DNA of 64,000 nucleotides, taken from NCBI GenBank assembly GCA_964423615.1, contig CAYRFQ010000014.1:1-64000 (forward strand). The letters are read 5' to 3'. The notes beneath the pieces were generated by a model, which searched no databases, was not told the origin of the DNA, and saw only the letters and a program-made list of their open reading frames with translations. Below, piece by piece: positions 9,259-18,417 of the stretch (position 1 is its first letter; each line of letters begins with the position of its first letter). The stretch comes from CAYRFQ01 sp964423615 (lineage in GTDB: Bacteria > Planctomycetota > Planctomycetia > Gemmatales > Gemmataceae). Position numbers and translations under genes: made by a program.

Positions 9259-10608
9259 ATGAAGTACCTTTCCTATCCCCGACTGCTCGGAGCGTTGGTC
9301 TCCATCGCAGCTTGCCTTTTGCTCAATGGGTGTGGCGGAAGTTCGGCTCCCCCAACTCCTGGGGAGCCTGGTTCTCGAACTCAACTCATGGTTGTTACGG
9401 TCCGGACTCCGGAGAAAAAGCGATTGCGGACCACAACGACACAGCCAGCCACGGTCCATTCGTATTATCAAGCGAGAATCCACGCCAAGATCTCCGGGTA
9501 TCTTGAAAAATTCTATGTTGATATCGGCGAAAAAGTGACCGAACCCCAACAACTCTTAGCGACGATCGCCATACCTGAATATGTAAAACGACAAGCCAAA
9601 CTCGCAGCCGTCATCGACCAACTCAAGGCCCAGGAGCAAGAAAGTCTTGGTGAAGTCGAGGTCGCCCAATCGACCTTTAACGCCAAGGAGGCTGAACTCG
9701 CCCAGGCCGAAGCCGAAATCCAGAAAAATCAGGCCGAATTGGAGGCTGCTCAGCTGGCCTATCAACGGAAGACCGATTTGGTCAGCAACCGGTCGGTTGC
9801 TCAGCGGCTCAAGGACGAGGCCAAGGCTCGTCTGGACACTGCTCAAGCGAGCGTCCAAGCCGCCAAAGCCGCCAAGAAGACGTGTCAGGCTCACGTCGTG
9901 ATTGCGAAGTCTCGAATTGCAATCGCCAAAGCCAAGGCTCGAGTGGCCAAAGCGAAGATCAATGTTGCTGTCAGAGAAGTAGACGAACTGAAAGCCACAA
10001 TGTCCTACGCTCGGCTCACGGCCCCTTTTTCCGGAACCGTGGTCGTGCGGAATGTGGAACCTGGTGATCTTGTTCGGAACTCTCAGACGACTCAAGGGGA
10101 GCCAGCGCCGTTGTTCGTGGTCGCCGACATGAGCAAGGTCCGGGTGCGGGTCGCAATCCCAGAACGAGATACTCCCCTGGTCCAACCAGGAGCCGCGGCC
10201 ACCGTCCGTTTGTTGGCTTTCCAAGGCCAACCGATCAAGGGTAAGGTTAGCCGTATCTCCAAGATGCTCCATGAGAAGACGAGGACAATGTTGGTGGAGA
10301 TCGATCTGGAGAATGAAGACGAAAGGCTCCGTCCGGGCATGTTCGGAGATGCAACGATTGAACTGGAAGACCGGACGAATTGCCTCGTGCTTCCGGCACC
10401 TTATGTCCGTTATGACGAACAAGGCAATGGTTATGTGTTGCTTGCGGATGAGGACGACCAAGTACGAAAAGTGACAGTTAGCACCGGTCTGGATGATGGC
10501 CAACAAATCGAAATCACGAATGGAATTGATAGTGATGCGCGAGTCATTGCGCCAACTCCGCGACGGTTGAAGGAAGGCCAACAGGTCGAAGTGAGTGAGA
10601 ACGAGTGA
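9259..10608 (+). CDS. RND efflux periplasmic adaptor (MFP/HlyD family) lipoprotein
   Basis: A 449-residue membrane fusion protein. The start at 9259 gives MKYLSYPRLLGALVSIAACLL followed by the lipobox LNGC, so the protein is likely anchored by a lipid. It then has a biotinyl-lipoyl-like half (YQARIHAKISGYLEKFYVDIGEKV), a long Ala/Glu/Lys-rich alpha-helical hairpin (about residues 95-240), the second lipoyl half (MSYARLTAPFSGTVVVRNVEPGDLV) and a beta-barrel domain (ADMSKVRVRVAIPERDTPLV). It bridges the RND pump encoded just downstream to an outer-membrane channel. No TolC-like gene is present nearby. The longer frame from 9175 is unlikely because it places 28 polar residues before the lipoprotein signal. 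Confidence 0.9.
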   Translation: MKYLSYPRLLGALVSIAACLLLNGCGGSSAPPTPGEPGSRTQLMVVTVRTPEKKRLRTTTTQPATVHSYYQARIHAKISGYLEKFYVDIGEKVTEPQQLLATIAIPEYVKRQAKLAAVIDQLKAQEQESLGEVEVAQSTFNAKEAELAQAEAEIQKNQAELEAAQLAYQRKTDLVSNRSVAQRLKDEAKARLDTAQASVQAAKAAKKTCQAHVVIAKSRIAIAKAKARVAKAKINVAVREVDELKATMSYARLTAPFSGTVVVRNVEPGDLVRNSQTTQGEPAPLFVVADMSKVRVRVAIPERDTPLVQPGAAATVRLLAFQGQPIKGKVSRISKMLHEKTRTMLVEIDLENEDERLRPGMFGDATIELEDRTNCLVLPAPYVRYDEQGNGYVLLADEDDQVRKVTVSTGLDDGQQIEITNGIDSDARVIAPTPRRLKEGQQVEVSENE

Positions 10609-10726
10609 AAACGGGGTGTGAAAAGTAGTGGGCGTAATTGGTTAGTTGGAGAGACACGAACAGCGCCCTTTCTAGCACGAAATCTATGTCCCTCTCTATT
10701 CCTCTTTTTCAGAACGAAGAGCTTCT

Positions 10727-13700
10727 ATGTTCCTTGTCCGTGGTGCTCTGAATAACTCCTATGCAGTGTTGGCTTTGGTCCTTGGGCTGTGCTTGCTGGG
10801 TGCAGCAGTCATTCCGCAGATGCCCGTAGACATCCTGCCAGACTTTCAAAAGCCTGTGGTCGTGAGTTATTTTTCCTACCCCGGATTGCCCACGGGGGAG
10901 ATGGAGAAAAGTGTCACGTCTCGTGTCGAACGAGCGTTAACGCTGGCCGGACGGATCGAGCACCAGGAGTCACGGACGTTGCCGGGAGCGAGTATGTTGA
11001 AGATTGCCTTTCAACCGGGTACAAACCCGAGTTCGGCAATGAATGATATCGTTAACCTCGAAGCGAGTGACATGTTCCACTTGCCGCCTGGTATAGAACA
11101 CCCTTTCACGCTCCGCAGCGAACCGGCGAATATGCCCGTGGCGTTGGCCGCTATCTCCGGAAAAGGACTCAGTGAGACAGAGTTATATAAGATTGGCTAT
11201 TATGCCGTACGGAACAAGATGGGTGGACTGAAAGGAGTTCAGATTCCACATCCCTTTGGTGGCAAGTTCCGTCAAATGATGGTTTATGTGAACCCGGCCA
11301 AGTTGAGTTCGTTTGGACTCAGTACCAAGGATGTTGTGGACGCACTGAAGAAAGCGAATTTGGTGCTCGCTGGCGGTACGGTTAAACTGGGCACAATTGA
11401 GTACCAACTTCATCCGCAAAATACACTTCCCACTACTTCCGACATCGAAGCTGTTCCGATTGCGGTTCGTGGGAACACACCGATTTATATTCGAGACGTT
11501 GGGTATGCCGCGGACGATGCAGCGATCCAATATAACATCGTGCGAGTCAACGGGAGTCGGAGTGTTTATTGTCCGTTGCTCCGCGAGCCTGGTGAAAACA
11601 CTATCGCTGTGGTGGATCGCATTTCTGAGGCCGTCGAAACAGAAGTTCCTCGAATGAGGGAACGGAAAGATATTCCCGAGCAAGCCAAAGTCACGCTTGT
11701 GAGTGATCAATCGATATATATTCGCAATGCGTTGCGGAGTTTGGCTTATGTGCTTGGGCTTGGGGCTATTCTTGTTGCCGTGGTGGTCTTTGGATTTCTA
11801 CGTCGCTTACTTCCGAGTTTGATCATTGTGTTGGTCATGGTGCTTTCGGTATTGATCGGCGGGCTTGGGTTCTGGATGGCCGGTTATACGATTAACTTGA
11901 TGACGCTCGGGGGGTTGTCGTTGGCCATCGGGACAGTCGTTGATGCCGGAATCGTCGTCGTGGAAAATATCCTTCGGCACCAAAGGATGGGGAAGGAAAA
12001 ACGCCAAGCTGCTGAGGTCGGCGCTTCGGAAGTCGCTGGCCCTGTGTTCGCGGGAACTCTCACGACGCTTATTGTTTTCACGCCGGTCATTTTTCTCTCG
12101 GGCATGGTGAAATATCTATTCGAGCCACTGTCGGTCGCGGCCATCATGACGGTCGGAGCGTCGCTCTTTCTGGCCCTCACTCTCGTGCCTGTCTTTTGCG
12201 CCCGTTTCCTTGCGAACACCGGATCTCCGGACTCTGATTCCCAAAACGACGATATCTCCGAGGAGCCCAAGGGGTGGTATGCGAAGGTTCTTGATCGAGC
12301 GTTCACGCTCCGTTGGCCCGTTGTCATCGGCATGGTCGTGCTTGTTGGTGTATCGTTCTGTCTTTTGCCGTTCATCGGGACAGAATTATTTCCGACCGTC
12401 GACGCCGGAACGTTCGAAATTCGGATGCGGACGGCACCAGGAACGAAGCTCGATAATACCGAAACGTTGGTGGCCAAGATCGAAGACGCCGTGAAGGACG
12501 AAATCCCCGAGGACGAAATTCAAACGATAATCTCGAACATCGGTTTGCCCGTGGGCAAGGGAGCCGGTTTCTCGACGATCCTGAGTCCGAATTCCGGACC
12601 GGACTCGGCGTTCATCGTTGTGAACCTCAAGAACGAGAATCGCTCGACCAGCACGACGACGTATTTGGAGCGGTTACGGGTGCGCCTCCAGCGTGACTTC
12701 CCTCAAGAACAATTTTTGTTCACGACTGGGGATATCGTGAACGCGGCACTCAACGAGGGCATTCCCGTGCCCATTAGCATTCAAGTTTCGGCGGGGTCGC
12801 TCGAGCAATGTGCCGAGACGGCGGGTGATATCGTCGAACGAATCGAGAAAATTCCCGGGACGGCGGACGTTCAGATTGCCCAGGCTCTCGATTATCCGCA
12901 ACTGGACATTCAAATCGATAGGACTCAAGCCGCACGGATGGGTCTCACCCAAGACGAGATCGCCAAAACTATTTTGACGGCCTATGGTTCGAGCATTGGT
13001 TACGACTCGACGATTTGGGTCGATCCCAAGAGCGGGATCGATTTCTTCATGGGGGTGCAGTATCAAACGAACGAAGCGTCCTCGTTGAGTGCCATTCGGA
13101 ACTTGCCACTCTCTGTGAAGACGAAGGATGGACGGAAGACGGTTCCGCTGTCGAATATTGCCACAGTTCGTCGCGTTACTATTCCGGGCGAGATATCTCA
13201 CTACAACATTTCTCGGGTGAACGATGTGTATGTCAATGTGTCGGGGCGTGACGTTGGAAGTGTAGCGACGGATGTCGAGCGAGCTTTGCGTGATGTGGAA
13301 CTCAAGCCAGGTGTCGGAGTCGTCTTGCGTGGGCCAGTCAAGACCATGCGCGAAAGCACCCAGGCGTTGGTCTTGGGTTTAATCATCGCCGGAGTTTTGA
13401 TCTATCTTGTGATGATGGCTCAGTTCCGTTCGTTTGTGGATCCAGTTCTCATCGTCTTGGCAATTCCTCTCGGTCTTGGTGGTGTCCTGGCGACGTTGTG
13501 GTTGACAGGGACGGCGATCAATATTCAGTCACTCCTTGGGACACTGATGATGCTCGGTGTGGTTGTGAACAATAGTATTTTGCTCGTGGAGTTTGCCAAC
13601 GTCCTGCGTCGGCGAGGGGTGGATACTCGCCGGGCCATTCTGAAGGCTTCTCAAACTCGCCTGCGGCCAATCTTGATGACTTCGTTGACGCTCATTGCGT

Positions 13701-13852
13701 CGATGTTGCCACTTTCTTTTGCGTTCGCGCCCGGTAGCGAAGCGATTATGCCTCTGGCGCGGGCTTTGATTGGCGGGATGGTCGTATCGACGTTTCTGAC
13801 ACTGTTTCTCGTCCCTTGTGCTTATCTGTTGGTGAAGGGTTCTTTGAGGTAG
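10727..13852 (+). CDS. RND-family efflux pump, inner-membrane permease
   Basis: A 1041-residue transporter with the duplicated RND plan: one N-terminal membrane helix, a large periplasmic loop, six helices, a second periplasmic loop and six more helices. Family signatures include the N-terminal PQMPVDILPDFQKPVV and the helix-4 region GGLSLAIGTVVDAGIVVVENI, in which an Asp lies as in proton-relay segments of RND pumps. The C-terminal half has LLGTLMMLGVVVNNSILLVEFAN. It probably exports hydrophobic or metal substrates by proton antiport, but the substrate class cannot be read from the sequence. It lies 118 bases after the adaptor gene on the same strand, the usual operon order. Confidence 0.92.
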   Translation: MFLVRGALNNSYAVLALVLGLCLLGAAVIPQMPVDILPDFQKPVVVSYFSYPGLPTGEMEKSVTSRVERALTLAGRIEHQESRTLPGASMLKIAFQPGTNPSSAMNDIVNLEASDMFHLPPGIEHPFTLRSEPANMPVALAAISGKGLSETELYKIGYYAVRNKMGGLKGVQIPHPFGGKFRQMMVYVNPAKLSSFGLSTKDVVDALKKANLVLAGGTVKLGTIEYQLHPQNTLPTTSDIEAVPIAVRGNTPIYIRDVGYAADDAAIQYNIVRVNGSRSVYCPLLREPGENTIAVVDRISEAVETEVPRMRERKDIPEQAKVTLVSDQSIYIRNALRSLAYVLGLGAILVAVVVFGFLRRLLPSLIIVLVMVLSVLIGGLGFWMAGYTINLMTLGGLSLAIGTVVDAGIVVVENILRHQRMGKEKRQAAEVGASEVAGPVFAGTLTTLIVFTPVIFLSGMVKYLFEPLSVAAIMTVGASLFLALTLVPVFCARFLANTGSPDSDSQNDDISEEPKGWYAKVLDRAFTLRWPVVIGMVVLVGVSFCLLPFIGTELFPTVDAGTFEIRMRTAPGTKLDNTETLVAKIEDAVKDEIPEDEIQTIISNIGLPVGKGAGFSTILSPNSGPDSAFIVVNLKNENRSTSTTTYLERLRVRLQRDFPQEQFLFTTGDIVNAALNEGIPVPISIQVSAGSLEQCAETAGDIVERIEKIPGTADVQIAQALDYPQLDIQIDRTQAARMGLTQDEIAKTILTAYGSSIGYDSTIWVDPKSGIDFFMGVQYQTNEASSLSAIRNLPLSVKTKDGRKTVPLSNIATVRRVTIPGEISHYNISRVNDVYVNVSGRDVGSVATDVERALRDVELKPGVGVVLRGPVKTMRESTQALVLGLIIAGVLIYLVMMAQFRSFVDPVLIVLAIPLGLGGVLATLWLTGTAINIQSLLGTLMMLGVVVNNSILLVEFANVLRRRGVDTRRAILKASQTRLRPILMTSLTLIASMLPLSFAFAPGSEAIMPLARALIGGMVVSTFLTLFLVPCAYLLVKGSLR

Positions 13853-14038
13853 GCTTTCTCTAACCTACTCGCTCCTTACAATTATTTATCTTGCAGAATG
13901 TTCGGGATTTTTTTCCCCGAACGTCCTGCTAGATCGTTCCCATGTTTTGTATTATGGAACCATAACGGAATCCCATCCTCATAGGTTTGTGCGGGTGTCG
14001 AGGTGATTCGCAACAGATGCGCGAACCGGGAGTCGTAC

Positions 14039-16378
14039 ATGGCGCGGAAAAAGAAAAACCAAAAGCCAGCAACTGTAGCCAAACCAACTATAGCCAAGGT
14101 CCGGAATGCGTTGAACCAAGGCCGGTCCCAAAAAGCTTTTGAGATGGTCAAGGAGTTGTACCAGGCTCAAAAGACCGCGACGCACAGAGAACTCCTCAAA
14201 GAGGTAGGTGATGTTCGCAGTCGTGATCTTTTGGTGGAACGGCGAGTCGATCAGGCCGCTGACGTGTTGCTTGAGGTCGGTCGAACCACCAATGATCCGG
14301 AGTTCATCGCAAACGCGGCGAAGTTGATCACTGTGTCGGGACAATTTGCCAAAGCTCTCGGCCTCCAACAAGAGGTCGAAGACCCAGTTCACAAACGCCT
14401 CATTTTGTGCCACGTCCTGGACAAAGCTCTGCTTACGGGGACACCGGCTCGGGAGCACGTGCCGGAAGAATACCGAGACGAGTTCGACACTATCCTGGCT
14501 GCATTTGCTGCCTCCGAACGGGGCGAAGACGAGAAAGTTGGGGAACTCCTCAAGAAGATCGGCTTACGGTCGCCGTTTTTGGACTGGAAAGTCGTCTTGC
14601 GTGGACTGCTTGCTTACTACGCGGGGGACGACCAGAAGGCCATCGACAACTGGGAGCGTTTGAACCCGGACCGTTTGCCATTTCGTACCGTGTTGCCGCT
14701 GCGGTTCTCTCTCGATGCCCCGTTCGCTACCCAACAGCCTCCGGAGGTACAGCAGCGACTTCAGCAAGAGTTCGATGCCCTCCAAGGCGACAAGATCATT
14801 CAAGGCCTGCGTGTCGTGCAGGCCAATTTGGATCAATCAGAAACTCTGCCGGAAGCGTTTCGGGCAGCGGGCAAGGTGCGTCCGCTGTTACGCGAGGAAT
14901 CGCCCGAGCATCTCGCGAGGTTATCTCAGTGTTTTTACTGGGCCATCATCCACCACGGCAATCCCGACGACTTGTCGCGCTTTCGCAAGACCTTCGATCC
15001 GGTCCTGGATGATCCTCACCTGGATCGTTTGGAAGCTGTGGCGATGGAACTTCGGGGGCAACTTGAGGATGCTCACAAGGCCTGGCAAGCGTTCGAGAAA
15101 TCGATCGTTGGGAACAAATCCTGGCACGACTCGACGAAGGCACGTGTCCGCGCCCTGATCTGGGAACGTATGGGGCAAAACGCGGAACAAGTCCCTGATG
15201 CAGCCGAAATGGAGGAGGTCGAGCAGTTCTTGCCTTTTCCCAGTTCGATGATGCCGCCGAAACCCCAACCACTCAAGCCTGGAGTCATCGAGTGCTACGA
15301 GAAGAGCTTGGAGTTTGACCCGACTCGAGCCTCAACATACCGTTCTCTTTATGAGAAACATAAACACAATGAGGAACTGGCGAAGGCGGTTGAAGTGGCC
15401 AAGCAATGGGTCGCCCAGCTTCCCGATGATGCCAGCGCGACCGAGTTCCTCGGGGACGCGCTGATGGAAACGGGGAGTTATCGGGAAGCCCGTGAGGCGT
15501 ATCAAAAAGCTCACCAAGCCAATCCTCTGGAACAAAGTTTGGGGTGGAAGTTGGCCGACGCCAACGCCTATGTGGCTCGAACGTTCGTCGAGGAAGACAA
15601 CTACGACGAAGCTCGGAAGGCCTTCGAAGCGGCCTTACTTTATAACCAACGCAGGTATACGTATCCCATCCTGTGCAAGTGGGCCGCTTGTGAATACAAA
15701 GCAGGCGAGACCGAGAAAGCCGAAGAACTGTTGGCTCGAGCTTCCAAGGAGCAGCCCAGTCGGTTGGCCATCGTGTTTTCGATTTTGATCGATCTCATCC
15801 GACTCAAGCTCAACAAGCTCAAGACGCAGTACAACAAGGAGTTCAATGCCCTTTTGGCCGAGAAGCCGACTGGGGCTGGTGCCGCAGCGCTGGCGTCGAT
15901 TTCGGCTGGCTACAAACACGCGGGCGTGGAGTATTACGGCCAGAAGACGCACGAGAAGAAGGTGACGGACTACCTCAAGAAGGCCCTGAAGGAAACGCCG
16001 TTCACCAACGAAGAACTTCAGCAAGTCGTCGGCGGGTTGCTCTTGCACCAGAAGAAAACCCTCTTTTTGGATTACGTTGCTCACGGTCAACGGAAGTTCC
16101 CCGAAGACATATTCTTCTACATGGCTGAACTGCAATACCACATGGAGAATCGGGGTCGGTACGGGTCCATCGATTTCCTTCGAGTCCGGATGTTGCTCCA
16201 AAAGGCTCGTCAATTGGTTGACAAGATGCCGCGCAGCGAAGAACAACAAAGGCTCGCCGGGCAACTTGGCCAAGCCGAACACATGCTCGAGGCTATGAAT
16301 CCGTTTGCCCGCTTGTTTGGCGGACTTGGTGGGATGTTTAACCCCTTTGGCGATGATTACGATGACGAAGAGTTCTAG
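14039..16378 (+). CDS. Large TPR-repeat protein
   Basis: A cytoplasmic protein of about 779 residues with no signal peptide, made mostly of helical tetratricopeptide-like repeats. Clear units are ATEFLGDALMETGSYREAREAYQKAHQANPL and the following unit EEDNYDEARKAFEAALLYN. The N-terminus is strongly basic (MARKKKNQKPATVAKP). The C-terminus is Gly/Asp-rich (FGGLGGMFNPFGDDYDDEEF). The ATG at 14039 is preferred over 14003 because GGGAG precedes it at suitable spacing. It lies upstream of the chaperone operon on the same strand but is separated from it by 675 bp holding a regulatory-looking repeat, so it is probably a separate unit. Partner and role are unknown. Confidence 0.8.
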   Translation: MARKKKNQKPATVAKPTIAKVRNALNQGRSQKAFEMVKELYQAQKTATHRELLKEVGDVRSRDLLVERRVDQAADVLLEVGRTTNDPEFIANAAKLITVSGQFAKALGLQQEVEDPVHKRLILCHVLDKALLTGTPAREHVPEEYRDEFDTILAAFAASERGEDEKVGELLKKIGLRSPFLDWKVVLRGLLAYYAGDDQKAIDNWERLNPDRLPFRTVLPLRFSLDAPFATQQPPEVQQRLQQEFDALQGDKIIQGLRVVQANLDQSETLPEAFRAAGKVRPLLREESPEHLARLSQCFYWAIIHHGNPDDLSRFRKTFDPVLDDPHLDRLEAVAMELRGQLEDAHKAWQAFEKSIVGNKSWHDSTKARVRALIWERMGQNAEQVPDAAEMEEVEQFLPFPSSMMPPKPQPLKPGVIECYEKSLEFDPTRASTYRSLYEKHKHNEELAKAVEVAKQWVAQLPDDASATEFLGDALMETGSYREAREAYQKAHQANPLEQSLGWKLADANAYVARTFVEEDNYDEARKAFEAALLYNQRRYTYPILCKWAACEYKAGETEKAEELLARASKEQPSRLAIVFSILIDLIRLKLNKLKTQYNKEFNALLAEKPTGAGAAALASISAGYKHAGVEYYGQKTHEKKVTDYLKKALKETPFTNEELQQVVGGLLLHQKKTLFLDYVAHGQRKFPEDIFFYMAELQYHMENRGRYGSIDFLRVRMLLQKARQLVDKMPRSEEQQRLAGQLGQAEHMLEAMNPFARLFGGLGGMFNPFGDDYDDEEF

Positions 16379-16644
16379 AGACGAGAAACAAGGGTCGAGA
16401 GACAGGAACTCACGCTGGACAAAAAGGGCAACCGAAACGAAGTCCAGAACTCGACCAGAAGAGAACAAGGGGTTCCGTGGTTTGACTCTTGGGAACGAGA
16501 AACTTGTGGGAGTCGGTTTTGTTGGTAGAGACGTGGTGTGTCCTCGTCGCAAGCTCCTTGTCCCACTCTTCGAAACCCGGACAGAAAGCCTCGAAGGGAC
16601 ATCCATTTCGCGTTCGAAGTGATAATTTTGGCAATTCGACGATT
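16379..16644. other. Intergenic, no gene seen
   Basis: Low-order degenerate repeats of the GACGAGAAACAAGGG / GAGAGACAGG kind follow the TPR gene. A related purine-rich motif appears after leuA at 24386-24398. No terminator with a clear U-tract and no coding frame can be supported. Confidence 0.5.
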
Positions 16645-16915
16645 TTTGCGAAAATGACGCGGCGTTCAATCCTATTGTATTATGGGCACATGCGCCCAAG
16701 GGACGTCGAAGGACTCGAAAATGAGCCGAAATGGCGATTTTTCGAGGGTCGTTTTCCATAAGTCACTGCGAGACAAGGACATATGGAAATCGAGAGGTGT
16801 CAAAAAGGTGCAATTTAGGCGCAGGTTTACTACAAGTTTACTACAAGTTTAGCGCAGGTTTGGTGCAGTTTTAGCGCAGGTTTTTGTCATTTTTGGACCG
16901 GTTTTTGGCGGAAAG
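16645..16915 (+). promoter_or_regulatory. Dispersed leader element, copy 1, upstream of chaperone operon
   Basis: This segment is homologous to the reverse strand of 56953-57245. Shared blocks, in order, are: GCGAAAATGACGCGGCG, AATCCTATTGTATTATG, a GCGAAATnGCGATTTTT-like block, ATATGGAAAT, then an array of TGCAG/CGCAG units, then GCAGGTTTTTGTCATTTT and TTTTTGGnCCGGTTTT. In both places the element points toward the gene downstream: here the J-domain/GrpE/DnaK operon, there valS. The AATCCTATTGTATTATG block lies about 380 bases before the start codon here and about 400 there. It could be a promoter plus long 5' leader or a mobile regulatory repeat. The function is inferred only from conservation and position. 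Confidence 0.6.
16809..16885 (+). repeat. 11-bp iteron array (7 units)
   Basis: Seven units start at exactly 11-bp intervals: 16809, 16820, 16831, 16842, 16853, 16864 and 16875. Each begins with TGCAA, CGCAG, TACAA or TGCAG and continues with a T-rich half such as GTTTAC or TTTTAG. Regular spacing near one helical turn puts all units on the same face of DNA, as expected for cooperative protein binding. The matching array on the other strand is at 56985-57054. Confidence 0.75.
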
Positions 16916-17053
16916 TTGAGGGGTCGTGGTTGGTAGGAAATCGTGGGATGGAAATTCGGCAAAAATTTTCCAAGAAAAATTGGACGGTCATTCCGTTCGC
17001 GTCTCTGACTCATGGCTCATGACTCTTTTCCGCTTTGAGGAATCAATCCGCTC

Positions 17054-17350
17054 ATGCACGATCCTTATCAAATCCTTGGCCTGCCACCCGATGCTGATGA
17101 TAAAACCATTCGCCAACGATATCTCAAGCTCGTACGGGAATATGGTCCGGACCGACACCCCGAGAAGTTCATGGAGATTCGCCAAGCCTACGAACTTCTC
17201 AAGGACGAAGAAACACGCTTGCAGCAACGTCTCTTTGAAGCTGGCAAGAGTGAAAGTGTGGACAAGATCATCAAGGAGTTGTCATGTCGCAAGACCCGAC
17301 GCCGGATGTCTTTGAAGGACCTGTCCAATCCGCTCGGGAGGACTCCGTGA
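17054..17350 (+). CDS. Short J-domain protein with GPD in place of HPD
   Basis: A 98-residue protein consisting of little more than a J domain: DPYQILGLPPDADDKTIRQR, then YLKLVREYGPDRHPEKF, then MEIRQAYELLKDEETR. The domain aligns well with DnaJ, but the catalytic tripeptide HPD reads GPD (about residues 34-36), although a His follows two residues later. In known J proteins the His is needed to stimulate the Hsp70 ATPase. The last 20 residues overlap the GrpE gene in another frame and look non-conserved. It starts the chaperone operon and presumably feeds the Hsp70 at 18414; a regulatory or inactive J-like role is possible. Confidence 0.8.
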   Translation: MHDPYQILGLPPDADDKTIRQRYLKLVREYGPDRHPEKFMEIRQAYELLKDEETRLQQRLFEAGKSESVDKIIKELSCRKTRRRMSLKDLSNPLGRTP

Positions 17351-18417
17351 ACGACCCTGTGGTGAGTCCCGAAATGGTCGAGAACGTCCTCGGCACCTTT
17401 CGAAATTGGTTAACGGAAATGGCTCCCGCCTCCTCCGAGACAGCTCTTCCGGCCGAAGAAGGTCCGGATCTTTATGCCGTGTTGGAGCACTTTACGGCGC
17501 TGCGGCACGAAATCAATTTGCAGACCAAGGCCGTTCGCGCGCAGCAAGAACAGAATGCTCAAACGTTGGGTGAATTTGGGCAGGCCCTGGAAACGTTGAA
17601 AGGTCAAAGCACTCAACAAGACGGGGGCGAAGACGACGAGGCTCGTCCGCTGCTCCAAACGATCGTTGGTCTGTACGATTCGTTGACGCTGGCTGCTCGC
17701 GAAGTCCGCCGCGTCCAGGACGCCACCTTGCCCGAACTCAAAAAGCTCCGAGACTCGGTGGAGGAATGCCAAAACACGCCCGAGCAGCCGTGGGTGGGTT
17801 TTGACGGCGACCTGTCGGAACAAAACCGACAAGAAAACCTGGACATCGAGCGGTCTGCCAGGCCGCAAATCGACGAGGACGAGGAACCCGTGTGGGTCAT
17901 GCCAATCGACTTCGAGGACGACCCCAAGGACGTCGAGCCTCGACAACCGAGGCGGTCTCTTTGGCGTTGGTTGGTTGGCGAACGTTCCTCACCCTCAACC
18001 GCCAGCGAACAAGTGTCCCACGCCGAGCCGCCTCCGGAACTAATTTTGCCACCTGCGAGTCCATCGAAGCCCGCCTCCCACGAAGAATCCCGAGGGGACG
18101 TATCCGAGTTTGCTGCGATCGTCGAAGAAGCTGCGACCCGCGTCGAAGGACTTCTCTCGTCCGTCGTGACGGGATATACAATGAGTGTAGACCGCATTGA
18201 CCGCGCCCTGGAGAAACACGGTTTGGAACCGATTCCTGTCGTCGGGGAACCGTTCGACCCGGAGGTAATGGAAGTTCTGGACGTCGTCACCGAACCCGGA
18301 AGAACTCAGACCGAAGTCATTGAAGAACTCCGGCGCGGTTACTTGAAGAACGGCCAGGTGTTCCGATTCGCGCAAGTTCGTGTCGCGAAACCAATATCCA
18401 ATGAGAATCAATCATGA
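17284..18417 (+). CDS. grpE: GrpE-like nucleotide exchange factor with long linker
   Basis: A 377-residue protein whose C-terminal third is the GrpE head domain: MSVDRIDRALEKHGLEPIPV, VGEPFDPEVMEVLDVV and EELRRGYLKNGQVFRFAQVR. The N-terminal part has helical coiled coil (about residues 60-160), and the middle is acidic and Pro/Ser-rich, so the protein is nearly twice the usual GrpE size. It should release ADP from the Hsp70 encoded next. ATG 17284 has AAGGAG five bases upstream. An equally plausible start is GTG 17347, which shares GTGA with the J-protein stop and has GGGAGGA at 17336-17342. The gene overlaps dnaK by ATGA. Confidence 0.85.
   Translation: MSQDPTPDVFEGPVQSAREDSVNDPVVSPEMVENVLGTFRNWLTEMAPASSETALPAEEGPDLYAVLEHFTALRHEINLQTKAVRAQQEQNAQTLGEFGQALETLKGQSTQQDGGEDDEARPLLQTIVGLYDSLTLAAREVRRVQDATLPELKKLRDSVEECQNTPEQPWVGFDGDLSEQNRQENLDIERSARPQIDEDEEPVWVMPIDFEDDPKDVEPRQPRRSLWRWLVGERSSPSTASEQVSHAEPPPELILPPASPSKPASHEESRGDVSEFAAIVEEAATRVEGLLSSVVTGYTMSVDRIDRALEKHGLEPIPVVGEPFDPEVMEVLDVVTEPGRTQTEVIEELRRGYLKNGQVFRFAQVRVAKPISNENQS

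Noticed and set aside
9556..10581. 341-residue frame on the - strand
   Set aside because: Antisense to the RND adaptor gene; low-complexity Gly/Leu/Phe content mirrors the Ala/Lys/Glu hairpin.
16809..16885. CRISPR array
   Set aside because: The units are 11 bp apart with no unique spacers and no cas genes nearby; they are iterons or a minisatellite.
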